From contig CM019230.1 in NCBI GenBank assembly GCA_009741485.1, positions 7,321,983 to 7,385,982 of the forward strand: a stretch of DNA of 64,000 nt. The letters are read 5' to 3'. Numbering within the stretch: position 1 is the stretch's first letter; each line of letters opens with the position of its first letter. The notes under the pieces were generated by a model. The model saw only the letters and a program-made list of their open reading frames with translations. It had not been told where the DNA came from and made no database searches. A program made the translations under genes and the position numbers. The stretch comes from Malurus cyaneus samueli (taxonomy: Eukaryota; Chordata; Aves; Passeriformes; Maluridae). Positions 12,801 to 24,800 of this stretch are shown here, piece by piece.

Positions 12801-15800
12801 GGTGTCACAGGGTTGTTTTTTTCCTGAGAAGGAGGAAACACGGTCCAGACAAGCAGATGGGCTGTCAGGCTGACATCAGTGGTACACTTGGTGGAACAGC
12901 TTTGGAGAGAGGCATTCATCAGTTCACAGAGGTAATTGGAAATAGAAGGAGGCACAGTGCAGGTTTGCCAGCCCTGTATCTTGCTGGATTAATCACATCT
13001 CACCCTGGCAGCGAGGTAGCTGATGGTCTGGATAAAGAGATTGCAGTCGGTGGAGTTTATCTGGATTTTCCTAACACATTTTATCCACTGGAGAAGGGAA
13101 GAGGGGGCTGAGTGTGGCTGTTTGTAAGGAGCTGGTTGGAAACCCTCTGAGTCAGACCCAGCTGCCCCTGTTCTATGGAATTATTTCATGAACAGCACCT
13201 AAAGTGAGAAATATGGATTAAATGTGCCCAACATCCAAGGACAGGCATTTCCAGCAGAGTCAGGGGGAAGGTGAGAGCGCTCTGGGATGTGGTGGGTAAG
13301 GACTGGAATAAGAGAAACATTCCAGGGTGTGCTGGGAGGGACATGGAGCTGGGAACAGGGAGGTTTAGGCTCAGCTGAGAGCCACAGAGGAGAGGAAGGA
13401 TGTGGTTTTACAAGTCTGTCACTGGTGTGACTGCAGTGAAAGCAAAGCAAACCTGGTGTCTTCAACAAGAGAGGCCCAGGGAGGCTGTGTGGTGACTGGG
13501 GATGCTGGAGAGCCCTGGCTGGGAGTGCTGTGCCTCACATTCCATGAGGGAGGAGCAGGAATTCAGCTGGAGTGGTGCAAAGATGGGGAGGGATCAGGAC
13601 TCTCCAGAGCTTTGGCCTGGGAAATAAAAAGTGAGGTGAGGGGAACCATCTGCCTCCCCCTCCAACAAAGAGCAGCTGATGATGGCTCCTGCTGAGCATC
13701 CAGCAGGGAAAGGAGCGTTTGTGCTGCAGGGTTTTCCAGGTGCTGGGGGTGATGCCTAAATCCATGCTAACCTAAAACAGAGGCTGGACAAAATTCAGAG
13801 AATAAAAGCAGTTCTGTTCATTGCAGGGCCTTCAGGTGCATTCAAGGCAGTCCCACACCCACAATGGACAATGGCTCACGGGTTTTTCACCCTTTCTCAC
13901 TTTTGTCCATTTGCACATCGGGGCTGAATCCTCCAATTGCAGCTGCAGCCAATGCAGTCATTGACTCCAACTTGGCTCCCCCAATTCTCTGTTGTTTCCA
14001 TCTCTTGGGGCCTGGCACAGGGAGGTGTCCTTGAGTTTGGGGCTGCAGAGGAATTGTTTTGTGTGAAAATGGGAGAGCAGGAGCTCAGCACTGTCTGTGG
14101 AGTCTGGAGTTAAACACTGAAGAATCCCAGGGGTACAGAGACATGGAAATAGAGAAACTGAAATCCTGAGGGACTGATCCCTCCTGCTTCTCCCCAGTCA
14201 CTTAGGGGTGCCTCCAGGACGGGGGAATTGCCCCTTGACCAGTCCTCTGCCTTTTGACCTGATTTACACCGACTACCACGGGCTCCAGCAGATGAAGCAG
14301 CACATGGGGCTCTCCTTCAAGAAATACAGGTGAGCAAAGCCACTGCCTGCTCTTGTTCTGCATTTCGTTAATTAGCAAGCCAAGACTAATGCTAATGACG
14401 AGGGGTGCCCACCCTGCAAGCCAAGGACCCTTTGATTTTACCTTTGATTTTTCCTGCCTGGTGCCAGCTGCAAATTGCTGTGTCCCCTGCTGCCGCGGCA
14501 CCAGGCACTCTGCTCGCTTTGGGGTCTCATGAATTTAGGATAAAACCTCGTTAAAGGAGACTGAACTGGGGGGAGACCAAACCCTGCCTGTGCCTGCAGT
14601 GTGTGTGTGCTTCCATCCCATTCCTGCAGCCAGGGCTGGGCACGGCATGGAGGGAAGCCTGGGCCCTTGGGAATTTGTAAGGAGCCTTGTCCCTGGCTCC
14701 TTGAGCATCAAGACAAATGTCATCATCCCCTGGTACATCACCAGCCAGAAAATCTGCGATTTAATTCAGTGCTGATAGACCTGCTATTTATTATGTTTTT
14801 TTCCCATCTCTTCCACTATCCTACACAATTTTATTAGAGAGAAAAATGACAAGCCACGTTATTGCTTTTATTATAAATGCATTTGCTCTTGCATTCAGCT
14901 TGTTTTGCTCTTCCCTTGCTCGTTGTTGCTCTTCTCTCCTCAGCCTTGTGCTGGGAGTGCCTGCTCAGCATTCCCAGGATGTTGGGAGCAGCATTAATGA
15001 GCTGTCAGGAGCTTCATCATCCTCACGGCTGTCAGGAGTTGAGAGTCCTGCGAGGGGAAATTGTTCTGCGAGGGTTTAGGGGGCTTGGGGTGCTCCTACA
15101 GCCTCTGCTCGGGGTGCAGGTGAGGGACAGGGCACCTGGGGACAGCAGTGTCCCTCTCTGCAGGTGCCGTGTGCGGGTCATCGACACGTTTGGGACGGAG
15201 CCCGCCTACAACCACGAGGAGTACGCCACGCTGCGCGGCTACCGCACCAACTGGGGCTACTGGAACCTGCAGCCCGCCCAGTTCATGACCATGTTCCGTA
15301 AGTGGGGCCTGCCACGGTGGCTCTGGGACTGTGGGCTCCTCCAGGAGGGGATGCTCGGGTGGTGTTTCCCACCCCGGTTCCGCTCCTGCCTGCAAGGAGC
15401 TCCTGCTGGGCCACCTCTCCGGCTGCAGGATGATCTGGGGGCAGAGCCCAGGCTCCTTCCAGTGGTCCAGCGCAGTCAGGGCACAGCCAGCAGCTCTCAG
15501 CTGGGGTGGCTTTGGCTGCAGAGCCTGGTTTGGTTTCAGCTGGGGTGGTAAAGGTGAGGACTGCTCAGTGACAGGGAGATGTGATGTCTGAAAGGAGCCC
15601 CCACTGGCTGCTGGGTGACTGCACCATCACCTTTTCCTGGCTGGATAAAGCCCCTCTGGCAGCCTTAAAACACCTCACTCTGTGAAGAACTATTCCAGTG
15701 CGTTCTGAAGCCTGGATTTCATGAGCTGCTTGCAGAGGGATCCAGCTCCATTCTCCTCCAAGCTCCAGCAGCACACTGGAGCCAGGCTCATCTCAACCCC

Positions 15801-18800
15801 GAGGACATCCCATAAAACATCTGCCCAGTCCCAGCCACGTGTCTCCTCCCCTTGCTGCCCACAGCTCACACCCCCGACAACTCCTTCATGGGCTTCGTGT
15901 CGGAGGAGCTCAACCAGACCGAGAGGCAGCTCATCAAAGCCAACAAAGTGAGCAGCATGGCCGTGGTGTACGGCAAGGAGGCCAGCATCTGGAAGGTGCG
16001 TGTCCTCGGGGTGCTGGGCATCAGCCAGGCTGGCAGGGCTGCTCCTGGGCACAGCTGGGAGGCAGCCCCTGGCTCGTGCCCACATCTGGGTGTGTTTGTG
16101 GAGGACAGTCCTTGGCTCGTGCCCACATCTGGGTGTGTTTGTGGAGGACAGTCCTTGTCCCGTTCCTGGGGGAGCGGTGTGGCACACCCAGAGTCCCTGA
16201 GCAAGCAGGGACAGGCTGGTGGGGCACCGTTCCCTGCTCTCTGCTCTGGGTGATGCTCCCTCCCAGCAACCTCTGAGGCTGAGGATTTTGTATCGATGAT
16301 TTGATGTAATTAATTATAATGATTGCCATTAATTAATTGCAGCGATTGCTGTGTTATGAGTGGGATGGTTTGTCTGTGCTTTTGAGCACTCTGTGAAAAT
16401 GGGCTGTGCTCCCCAAGCCTGGAACACCTGGGGGAGGAGGGGTTGGGTCACTGCATGGGGTCACTGCATGGGGACAACCCCCCCTAACCCCAAAAGCATC
16501 CCCTGCATCTCCAGTGCCTGCTCCCCCATCTCATCCAGGGCTAGCAAAGCTAGCAAAGCTGCTTTTCCTCCCAGGGCTTAGAAAATGAGCTAATTCTCAT
16601 TGCCTCTTGATTTATTTCTATTTTTCCCTCCGTGCACCGCCTGGGGCTGCTCCAGTTGCAGGTACTGTACCGCACCAGCTGCTGCTGGGCTTTGCCTCTG
16701 CGCCTCTTCTCGGGAGGGAGAAAAGGTTTTGTCAGAGTCGACTTTGCCTTGGCGTGGGCTTGGTCCTCTGGAGCTGCTGGGATCGATGTGGGTTGATGCA
16801 GCGGGGGCTGTACCTCCTCCCCTTCCCATCTTTCCTGATTAGCAGCTGCTAATTAGCAGGGATGCTTGTGGAGAGCTGGGATCCAGCCAGGCCATCTCCT
16901 CTTTGCTGGCCTTTGTGGGTTTTCCATCACTCCCCAACTCTGAGAGCAAATCCCCCTTGCCTCTGCCCGGCTCAGGGGCTCCCTAAAAGCCCTGCTAAAA
17001 CCCACTAAATCTCATTTTAGGAGAACTGTAACATCTTGTCTTATTTTTCCACTATTCCCCTGCCCTTTCTTATCCAGAAGTTTCATCAGAGCTCAGTTTG
17101 GGTAATTTGGGAAGGCACTAAAGAGAGTTAAAACATCGGAAGGGAAATTTTCCTCTACTCCAGGTGCTACAGGCAATTGCTGTTTTCAGTCAGGACTCAC
17201 AAACAACATCAGTTTTCCCCAAACTGCATATTTGGGGTCATTTATTCCTTGGTGAAGAGGCTGGGGCTGGGCCTTGCTGGTTCCTTGAGGCCAGGCTGCC
17301 TGGCTTTTGCTTCCCATCTTGGAATAAAAAAGGGAATAGAGGGGTTTTTCATTATTTTGAATGATTTTGAGGGCTGGAAACACAAAGAACACCTCCATCT
17401 TCTGGAGCCAGGTGCTTATTTACCAGCCTTGGACCAAAAACCCTCTCCAGAGCAGGATGTTTTTGACATTTACAAACATTTCATTAAACCTCCCTTCCCT
17501 TTATTTCTCATTTCCTACCCCTCTGAACTTCTCGCCTCTGGCTCAAAACAGTAACTGGAGTTTTAATAAGCTGGGAAAGCCTTGGAAAAGTCCAGGGATC
17601 CATGGCTGAGGGCAGACATGCAACATTTGAGGAGTCTTTGAGGCAACATACAGAGTTTTATCAAATTCCCATTTATAACTCCATATTCCCCCCAGTCTCT
17701 TCTCTTTTGGGGCTCTTGCAGCACTGAAAATCCAGCATCCAAAAGATGGGCCCTTTGTGGGTTTTTTCAAGCAAAAATAATTCTGCAGTAGAGAAATTGT
17801 TCAAACAAAAGGCTGCTTTGGAGCAAAAGGAGGCAACCCTCCAAGGGAAGAAATTTGATGACCCCCTTCATTTTCCAGGTAGTGAAACAGGATTAAATCT
17901 GAGCGAGAAAATCCTTGGAACTTGTTACTTGGAATAAGAGGCTCTTAACAAGCTCTGGTCTCTGCAGGCTTCCCTCTGAATGCTCTGAAGCTTTTAATTC
18001 TGCATCTCCAGGGTGGAAGTTGCCCTTGGAGGGGACAGGGAAGGCAGGAGCTCCACATTCAGAGCGATGGATCCTGCAGCATTCAGGCTCTGTGGGAGCC
18101 TGGGGCAGTCCAGGATGTGTTTCCAAGGAATGAGGATGGGAGTGTGGGGGTTTTACCCCGTTATGGGTTTGCTTGAAGTGCTTTAGGACAGCAGTTTGAG
18201 GGTTAAATCTCCCCCACAACCACGGGGGGAAGGCCAGATCCATCTTTTGGTGAAGCTCACACCTCTGCCTTGTTTCCCAGGGCAAGGAGAAGTTCCTGTC
18301 CATCCTCAACAAGTACATGGAGATCCATGGCACGGTTTATTACGAGACACAGAGGCCGCCCGAGGTGCCGGCGTTCGTCAAGAACCATGGGCTGCTGCCC
18401 CAGCATGAATTCCAGCAGCTGCTGAGGAAAGCCAAGGTGGGTGAGGCCATCCCAGGACCCTGTCCCCCATTTCCTGAGCTCCCCCAGCCTTGCAGGCGCT
18501 CTCAGCCACGGTAATTAACCGTGAGCCTCTCAGCCGCCATAATTAGGCAGGAACCGAGCGGAGCACATTTCACATCAAGATGTGTCTGATGAATTTCTCC
18601 TTGCAGACCATCCACAGGCAGAGCACCAAGTTTCTCATTAATTCATTTATTGCTAAGTGGGGTGGGTTTGGTTTTTTTTTGTTTTTTTTTTTTTTTTCCA
18701 CACCTTATAGCCATTATAAAAATAAACGGGATTCTTGGAGTGTGTGGGTGTGGGCTCATCCTGGGTGCCTTCAGCTGGTGCCTGGGGGGAATATTCTCGA

Positions 18801-21800
18801 TTCACCAGCCCAAACAGCTTCATGTTGCTCCGTGCAGGGCCAGAGTGATGGTTGTACCCCCATGGGTGATAGAGACACCCCATGGCTGTGCAAAACGGGC
18901 TTTGGGACGGGGGGAATTCTGAGCGCAGCTTGTTGAACCCCGTTCGAGCTGGGTGTGCAGGAGAAGAGCAGAAGAGAGGGGATATTTGGGAGGTTTTCCT
19001 GCAGGGAAAATCCCTCACCAGCCCCGGGTTTCTGCCTTACAGCTCTTCATCGGTTTTGGGTTCCCGTACGAGGGCCCGGCCCCGCTGGAGGCCATCGCCA
19101 ACGGCTGCGTGTTCCTGCAGGCGCGGTTCAGCCCACCCCACAGCTCCCTCAACCACGAGTTCTTCCGCGGCAAACCCACCTCCAGAGAGGCAAGTGAGCT
19201 GGGGGGCTGCCTGGGGACACCCCTGAGAGCAGGGCTCGGACCAGCCCAGGGAAGGGCAGCTGATAAATTGAGGTGACTGCGTTTTCACCAAGATTTCCTC
19301 TGTGGGTGTCTGCAGATCCTGTTTGGGGGTTTGTCTTGAATGCACGGGGCTGTGCTGTAGTTCTGGGGTTTCCAAGGAGAACGGGGTTCAGCAGGGTTCT
19401 GCAGACTCCCAGTTCTTCCCCCAGATCCACACCCACCCCACATCCCAGCCCGGGGTGATGCTCCCCTGCTCATCCCTCTGTCCACCCCAAAGGACATCGG
19501 GATCTCCACAGTCTGGCAGGGCTGTGAAACCCCTCCCAGGCTTGCCCATCGCTGGGAATTCAATCTAAGTAGAGCAGGAACTCTTTAAAAGTTAAAGGCT
19601 TGAGAAAATTGCCTCTTTTATTATTAATAAAGTGGATAATGCAGTGCAAGTCTCTCTTGCCGGGCAGGGAGCGAGCTGGGGGACGGTGCAGTGGGACTGG
19701 GCTGTCCTGCCCCCCCTGTTTGCCCCACAAACACCCCAAATGAGGTGTAAACACCCACTCGGGAGGGGTGGGGCTGTACTGCAGCCTGGAGCCGGAATGG
19801 GAAATGCCTCGGGGTGTTGATGTGCCGGAGGGGAAAGAGGCGATCAATCTGCCGGGAGATAAATGGGGAAGGACAGCAGCGGGGAGGATAAAACACACAG
19901 CTCTCCTCCTCCAGCCGGCGGGGGTTCAGCCCCCTCTGCCATGTTTTGTGCTGCCCTAAAACACCTCCTCTGCTCAGCATCCTCTGTTTTCCCTTCCCAG
20001 AGGAGTTCAGACTTGAAAAAAAAAGCTTAGGGCTGAAACAAATGAGGTAAATCCCCCCAAAATCACCTGTAGTGCCTGTGGCAGCAGGGCGATGCAGCTC
20101 CCAGCACTGCTTTCTCCTGGTGCCAGACTTTCCCAGCCTCCAGTGGGGATGGATTTTCTCCATTCAGCCTCATTTCTAGAGCTGGCAAACATGCCAGACA
20201 TGGTGCCCTCACACCCCTTCCCTGCTTTGGGGCATTTCTACCATCCAGATCCCCAGAATAGCTCAGATCGAGGTTAAATTGTGCCTGTGTCAGAGATGGA
20301 GATATTCTGGGCTGCAAAAGGGTTCAGTGTTGTTGGGAATGGTGCATCCCAAGCCCGTGGGGATTTTAGCACATCCTGGGGAGGGGAGGCTGGGGAGCAG
20401 CTGGGCTCAGAGGAACCCTTTTTCCATCACTTTCTATGTGCAGCAGATCAAACCCCACTGTGTCTGTGAGGGTGCTGGGCTCAGAGGAATCCTTTTCCCA
20501 TCAGTCCCCGTGCACAGCAGGTTAAACCCCAATGTGTCTGCAAGGATGCAGGGTTCAGAGGAATCCTTTAGCACATCCTCCTGAGGCTGGGGAGCAGCTA
20601 GGCTCTGAGGAATCCTTTTTCCATCACTCCCCTTGTGCAGCAGGTTAAACTCTGCTGTGTCTGTGAGGCTGCTGGGCTCAGATGAATCCTTTTCCATCAC
20701 TCCCCGTGCACAGCAGGTTAAACCCCGCTGTGTGTGCGAGGCTGCTGCTCCTCTGTGCCTCTCAGTGAGCAGGGAGCAGCAGCCATTCCAGCAGGGATTG
20801 CAGAATCCAGCTGGCCTCGCTGTGTCTCTCTCAGGTGTCCTCCCAGCACCCGTACGCTGAGGATTTCATCGGCAAGCCCCACGTGTGGACCGTGGACTAC
20901 AACAACTCCGAGGAGTTCGAAGCTGCCATCAAAACCATCATGAGGACACAGGTACAGGCTCAGAGCACTTTTGGGGTGGCCTCCCTGCTGCAGAGTTTGG
21001 ACAGGCAGCAGCAGCAGCAGGTGTTGGAGCCTGGCTCTCTTTTTCAGACATTAATTTCTTTTTCTTCCTCTTTTCTACTTGGGATTTTTTTTTTCCCCTT
21101 TCCTGCAGCCTCAGGGGCTCACACCTTGCTTTGGCACCGAGCACTGCAGGTGTTTCCCCGGGGCAGAGCTTTGAGGGATCCCCTGGGAATCCTGAGGGTA
21201 GAGCTGGAGCAAGGGGAAGCTGAGACAAGGCAGATAAGGTTTGGGAGCAGCAGGATGAGGTTGCTGGAGGTGCAGAGCCACTCTGGGAGCTGGTTTGATG
21301 CAAAGATAAACCCAGGGAGCCGCAGCCTGCCTTTCCCCCATTTCACTGATCGTTACCTTCGGGCTGAGCAAATCGATAGGAATAGCTTCAGGAATTGCCT
21401 GTGTGAGGGATGTGAGGAAGGGAGGGACCCCCAGAGGGGGGCAGGGCTCCTGCTGTGCCGCTCCCTCATGAATATTTACCTCCTGCCCTGTGGCTGGAGC
21501 CTTTCAAGTCACCCAAATTATTAAAGTCAATTTTCCTGGAGGGGAGGAAAGTGCTGAGAGCCATTTTGCTGGCAATTTGTTTCACTGGAGATGAACCATC
21601 CCTTCTCGAGGATGGGGATGTTCTGTGGGACCCCAGCTCTGCCTGGGTGGGATCTGGGGGAACAGCTGAGGTGCTGGTCACTGAAGGGTTATCCTTGCTT
21701 TTCCCTGAATTAGGAGCTGCAGAGGTGGGTGCCTGTGACAGCCTGGGGACCTGACTCAGGTGATGTGGCCGTGCCATCACCCTGTGTCACCTCCTCGAGG

Positions 21801-24800
21801 GTGATGGCTGCAGCTCTTCACCTCGCGCTCATTTTCTCTGTGAATTTGTGAACACCGATCAAACGCAACTTAGGAAAACAGTTGTTGTTTTGCACATTCA
21901 TTGCCGTATCTTGATTAGAATGAAATTAAAAATGATGACACCCCTGCTGCTGTGCTGCCAGGCCAGCTGTCAGAGCTTGACCCTCCACCATCTGGGCTGG
22001 AGACAGCCCCCGAGTGAAGGAATTGCTGTGGGCGGGAGGCCGGGAGCTGTTTTGGGAGAGAGAAGGAAATTTTCAGTTTTTCCGGAAGGGAAGAAAGAAA
22101 ATAGTGAAACCTGGTGCTGCTGTGCTGTTAAAATAATTAAAGGATGGTGAGGATTGAGGAGGGGGGAAAGGGCTGGGCTGGTTCCTGGGCAGCTGTGCTG
22201 TGCTGCTGCAGGGTCAGCTGCGTGTGCACCAGGTCACTCAGGTGCTCAGTGCTCTGGTGAAAAATTAAAGAACTGAAAAGGCTTTTAGGGAAGGGTTTGG
22301 TGGTGGGATGGGCGCTGGGCAGGAGGAGCTCGTGTGTCCAGCCCTGGAAAGTGCCACAGAATCACAGAATAAACCAGGCTGTTGAGATCATCAGCAGCCG
22401 CTGCTGTGCCTGTCCCTGCTTTGCCCAAACACGAGCTCCTGTCTCAGCTCTCCTCCCCATTCCCACTCTCAGATCAGCGATCCCAAACCTGTGAGCCCCT
22501 CCCACAAAGCATCCCACCCTCTGGAATTCCTCTCAACCGCTGGAAATCCTAAATTTGCCTTGGATGAACAGCTCCAGTCACCGAGCTCCTGTTTGCACTG
22601 CGACACGTGGTCGCTCTGGAGAGGAGGGATTCCTTCCCACCAAGGAGTTAATCCCCAACTCACCTCTCTGGGGTTTTAAAGACATTGAGTAAATCCTCCC
22701 AGAGCAGAGTAGGGAGTGAGTGTGAATAACTTAGAGAAGCCTCTTTTTTCCCCCCGACCTTTTTATCTTTTAAATAGAAAGGTCTGCTTTATTAGAGATG
22801 CCGTCAAGGCAATTAAGCCTAAAAATTGACCTACCTTACAGGTTTAAAAGCCTTATTATGGGCTTTGGCTCCAGGAGTCCCTGGGTATCTTGTTTTTAAA
22901 ATACTGTTTGTTACAGCAGGAATTGAAAACAAGGACATTAGCAGAAAGATGGTAGCTGGGCAATTTAGTGTTCCTGTTCCCAGCCAGTTGCTGGAGTTTG
23001 GAGAAATTATTTTACTGACTCCTTTTTTTTTTTCTGGGTTTTTTTTTTTTTTTTCCCCCTGAAGGCAAAATGGGGTATTCTGTTATTGGAATATCTAATA
23101 AATTTGTCTGTGTTTCAGAATAACCACCATCAATTTATTTTTTTTTATCTGTCAAAACATTTCATTTCAAAATTACTGGAATGAAATACTATGGTTTTGT
23201 TTCCCATCTGCCTGCCTTTGTTTGGAAATACCCTGCCAATTTATTGAAAGGAATGCTGGATCTGAAATGATGCATTTCCCTTTGCTTCACCAACTCAGAC
23301 AGATTGAACCTGAAACACAACATTTTCCCCCCTCCTTGATGAGTGAAAACATTGGTAAATGAGAACTGACCTGAAATTGATTTTATTTGGGGATTTTTTT
23401 TTGTTGTTGTAGGACAAATCACACATCCCACAGATGTTTTGCATCTTCTAGGCCAGAAGTCCGTAAGACATTTTGGGGGATTTGGGATGCTGTGGGAAAG
23501 CTGTGGTTCTGCCATCAGGTGTGGTGGGGACCAGGAAGAGGGAATGAGGATGCCGAGAGCCTGTCTGGGATTTGGGAACTGATCCACGAACCTGGCAGCA
23601 ATTCTGATGTGCTCAAGCTGACCATAAGCTCGCCCTGCTTTGGTCTGGGGGGATCTGCTGACACTCAGCAATATTTCAGTGTCACTGCAGCACCCCAGTT
23701 TTCTCCTGCTGGCACCCAGGGCTGCGGCTCGGGGCAGGATGTGCCATCCCACAGCTCCTGCTGGGCTGGCAGCGCTTCCCGAGAGCGGGATTGCTGGCTT
23801 TGTGTGAGCAGAGCAGTTGGGATGCAGCCGGCGTCCCTCCCAACCTAGTTCTGCCTGCAAGAAACTTCTCCCTTCTGGAGGCAGAGCTGAATCATGCCTG
23901 GGACGTGGCTTGGGTTTGCAATCTGTGCTTTTTTCCCCCCAAACAGCCCTCGTGCTCCCCTCTCCCGTCCTTTCAGAGGTGGCAACCGTTCCAGGTCACC
24001 CTCCAGCTGCTGGGGGAGGTTTTTGGCAGGCTCTGCCATTCATCTCACATGGAGCACTCCGGGTTTTCCTGATTGTTTGCATCCCTGACCTATTTATAAG
24101 GAAAATTGAAAACAGAGAAGCACCAAACCCCTGTACCCCAAATCCCAGCACAGGGACAGGGGGCAAAGAGAAAATTGAGACCTTCCCCCCTGGGAAAGGT
24201 GATGCTGGAGGCTCATCCCAGTGATGGATTCTATCTGTTATCCAGAGGCTGGAGATGGAGAGAGCTTTGCAAGCACCACCATTTTCTGGGCCTTCAGCTT
24301 CCCCTTCCCATTGTCAAAACCAGTCCTCACACGAGCAATTTAATGGACCCAATATTCTGGTGTAGCGAAGGGAGAAGGCTTCATTATATTAAAGTCAAAC
24401 ATACAGGACTATAATGGAAAATTATACATTTCAGACTCTGCCTGAAAGAGCGGCACATTAAACATTGCAGTGAAAATAGCTGGTTAAAATGTTCCAGCCT
24501 GCTGTTACGTGCCAGCACAGAATTGCATTATTTTTCTACTTATTTGTCTGATGACATTCAGGTTTTTTTTCCCCCCTGCTTTCTTTTCATTTTGAATGAA
24601 GAAGGCTTAGTACTCCCTTCCAGCTGGAGACTGTAAACCCAGGGTTCTTGTGGTGACATTCCCATGGGACACCAATTGGCTGGTGGAGAGCACTGGGGCT
24701 GGGGAGCTCTGGCTCTGTGTTCCCACCTGGGGAAAGAATGGCAAAACCCATCTTTGCCAACCCCTCCATTCCCTCCCATGGCATCCCAGACACCATTCTG

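Larger units (their letters stand above)
4005..14197 (+). other. MGAT5B intron between exons 3 and 4 (10.2 kb)
   Basis: GT-AG intron. Contents recognised: the (CTTC)n tract at 4431-4684, LTR-like repeats at 5388-5817 and 13750-14171, a TTTGGG array at 5850-5898, an AT-rich possibly LTR-derived stretch ending near 6966, and a CR1 fragment near 9405-9525. 7000-9300 and 9600-13740 look like unique intronic sequence. No exon with splice sites and family similarity was seen. Confidence 0.85.

Noticed and set aside
19194..19199. GTGAGC as the exon 8 donor
   Set aside because: It adds four bases and puts the next exon out of frame with the conserved SQHPYAE block; the GC donor four bases upstream keeps it.
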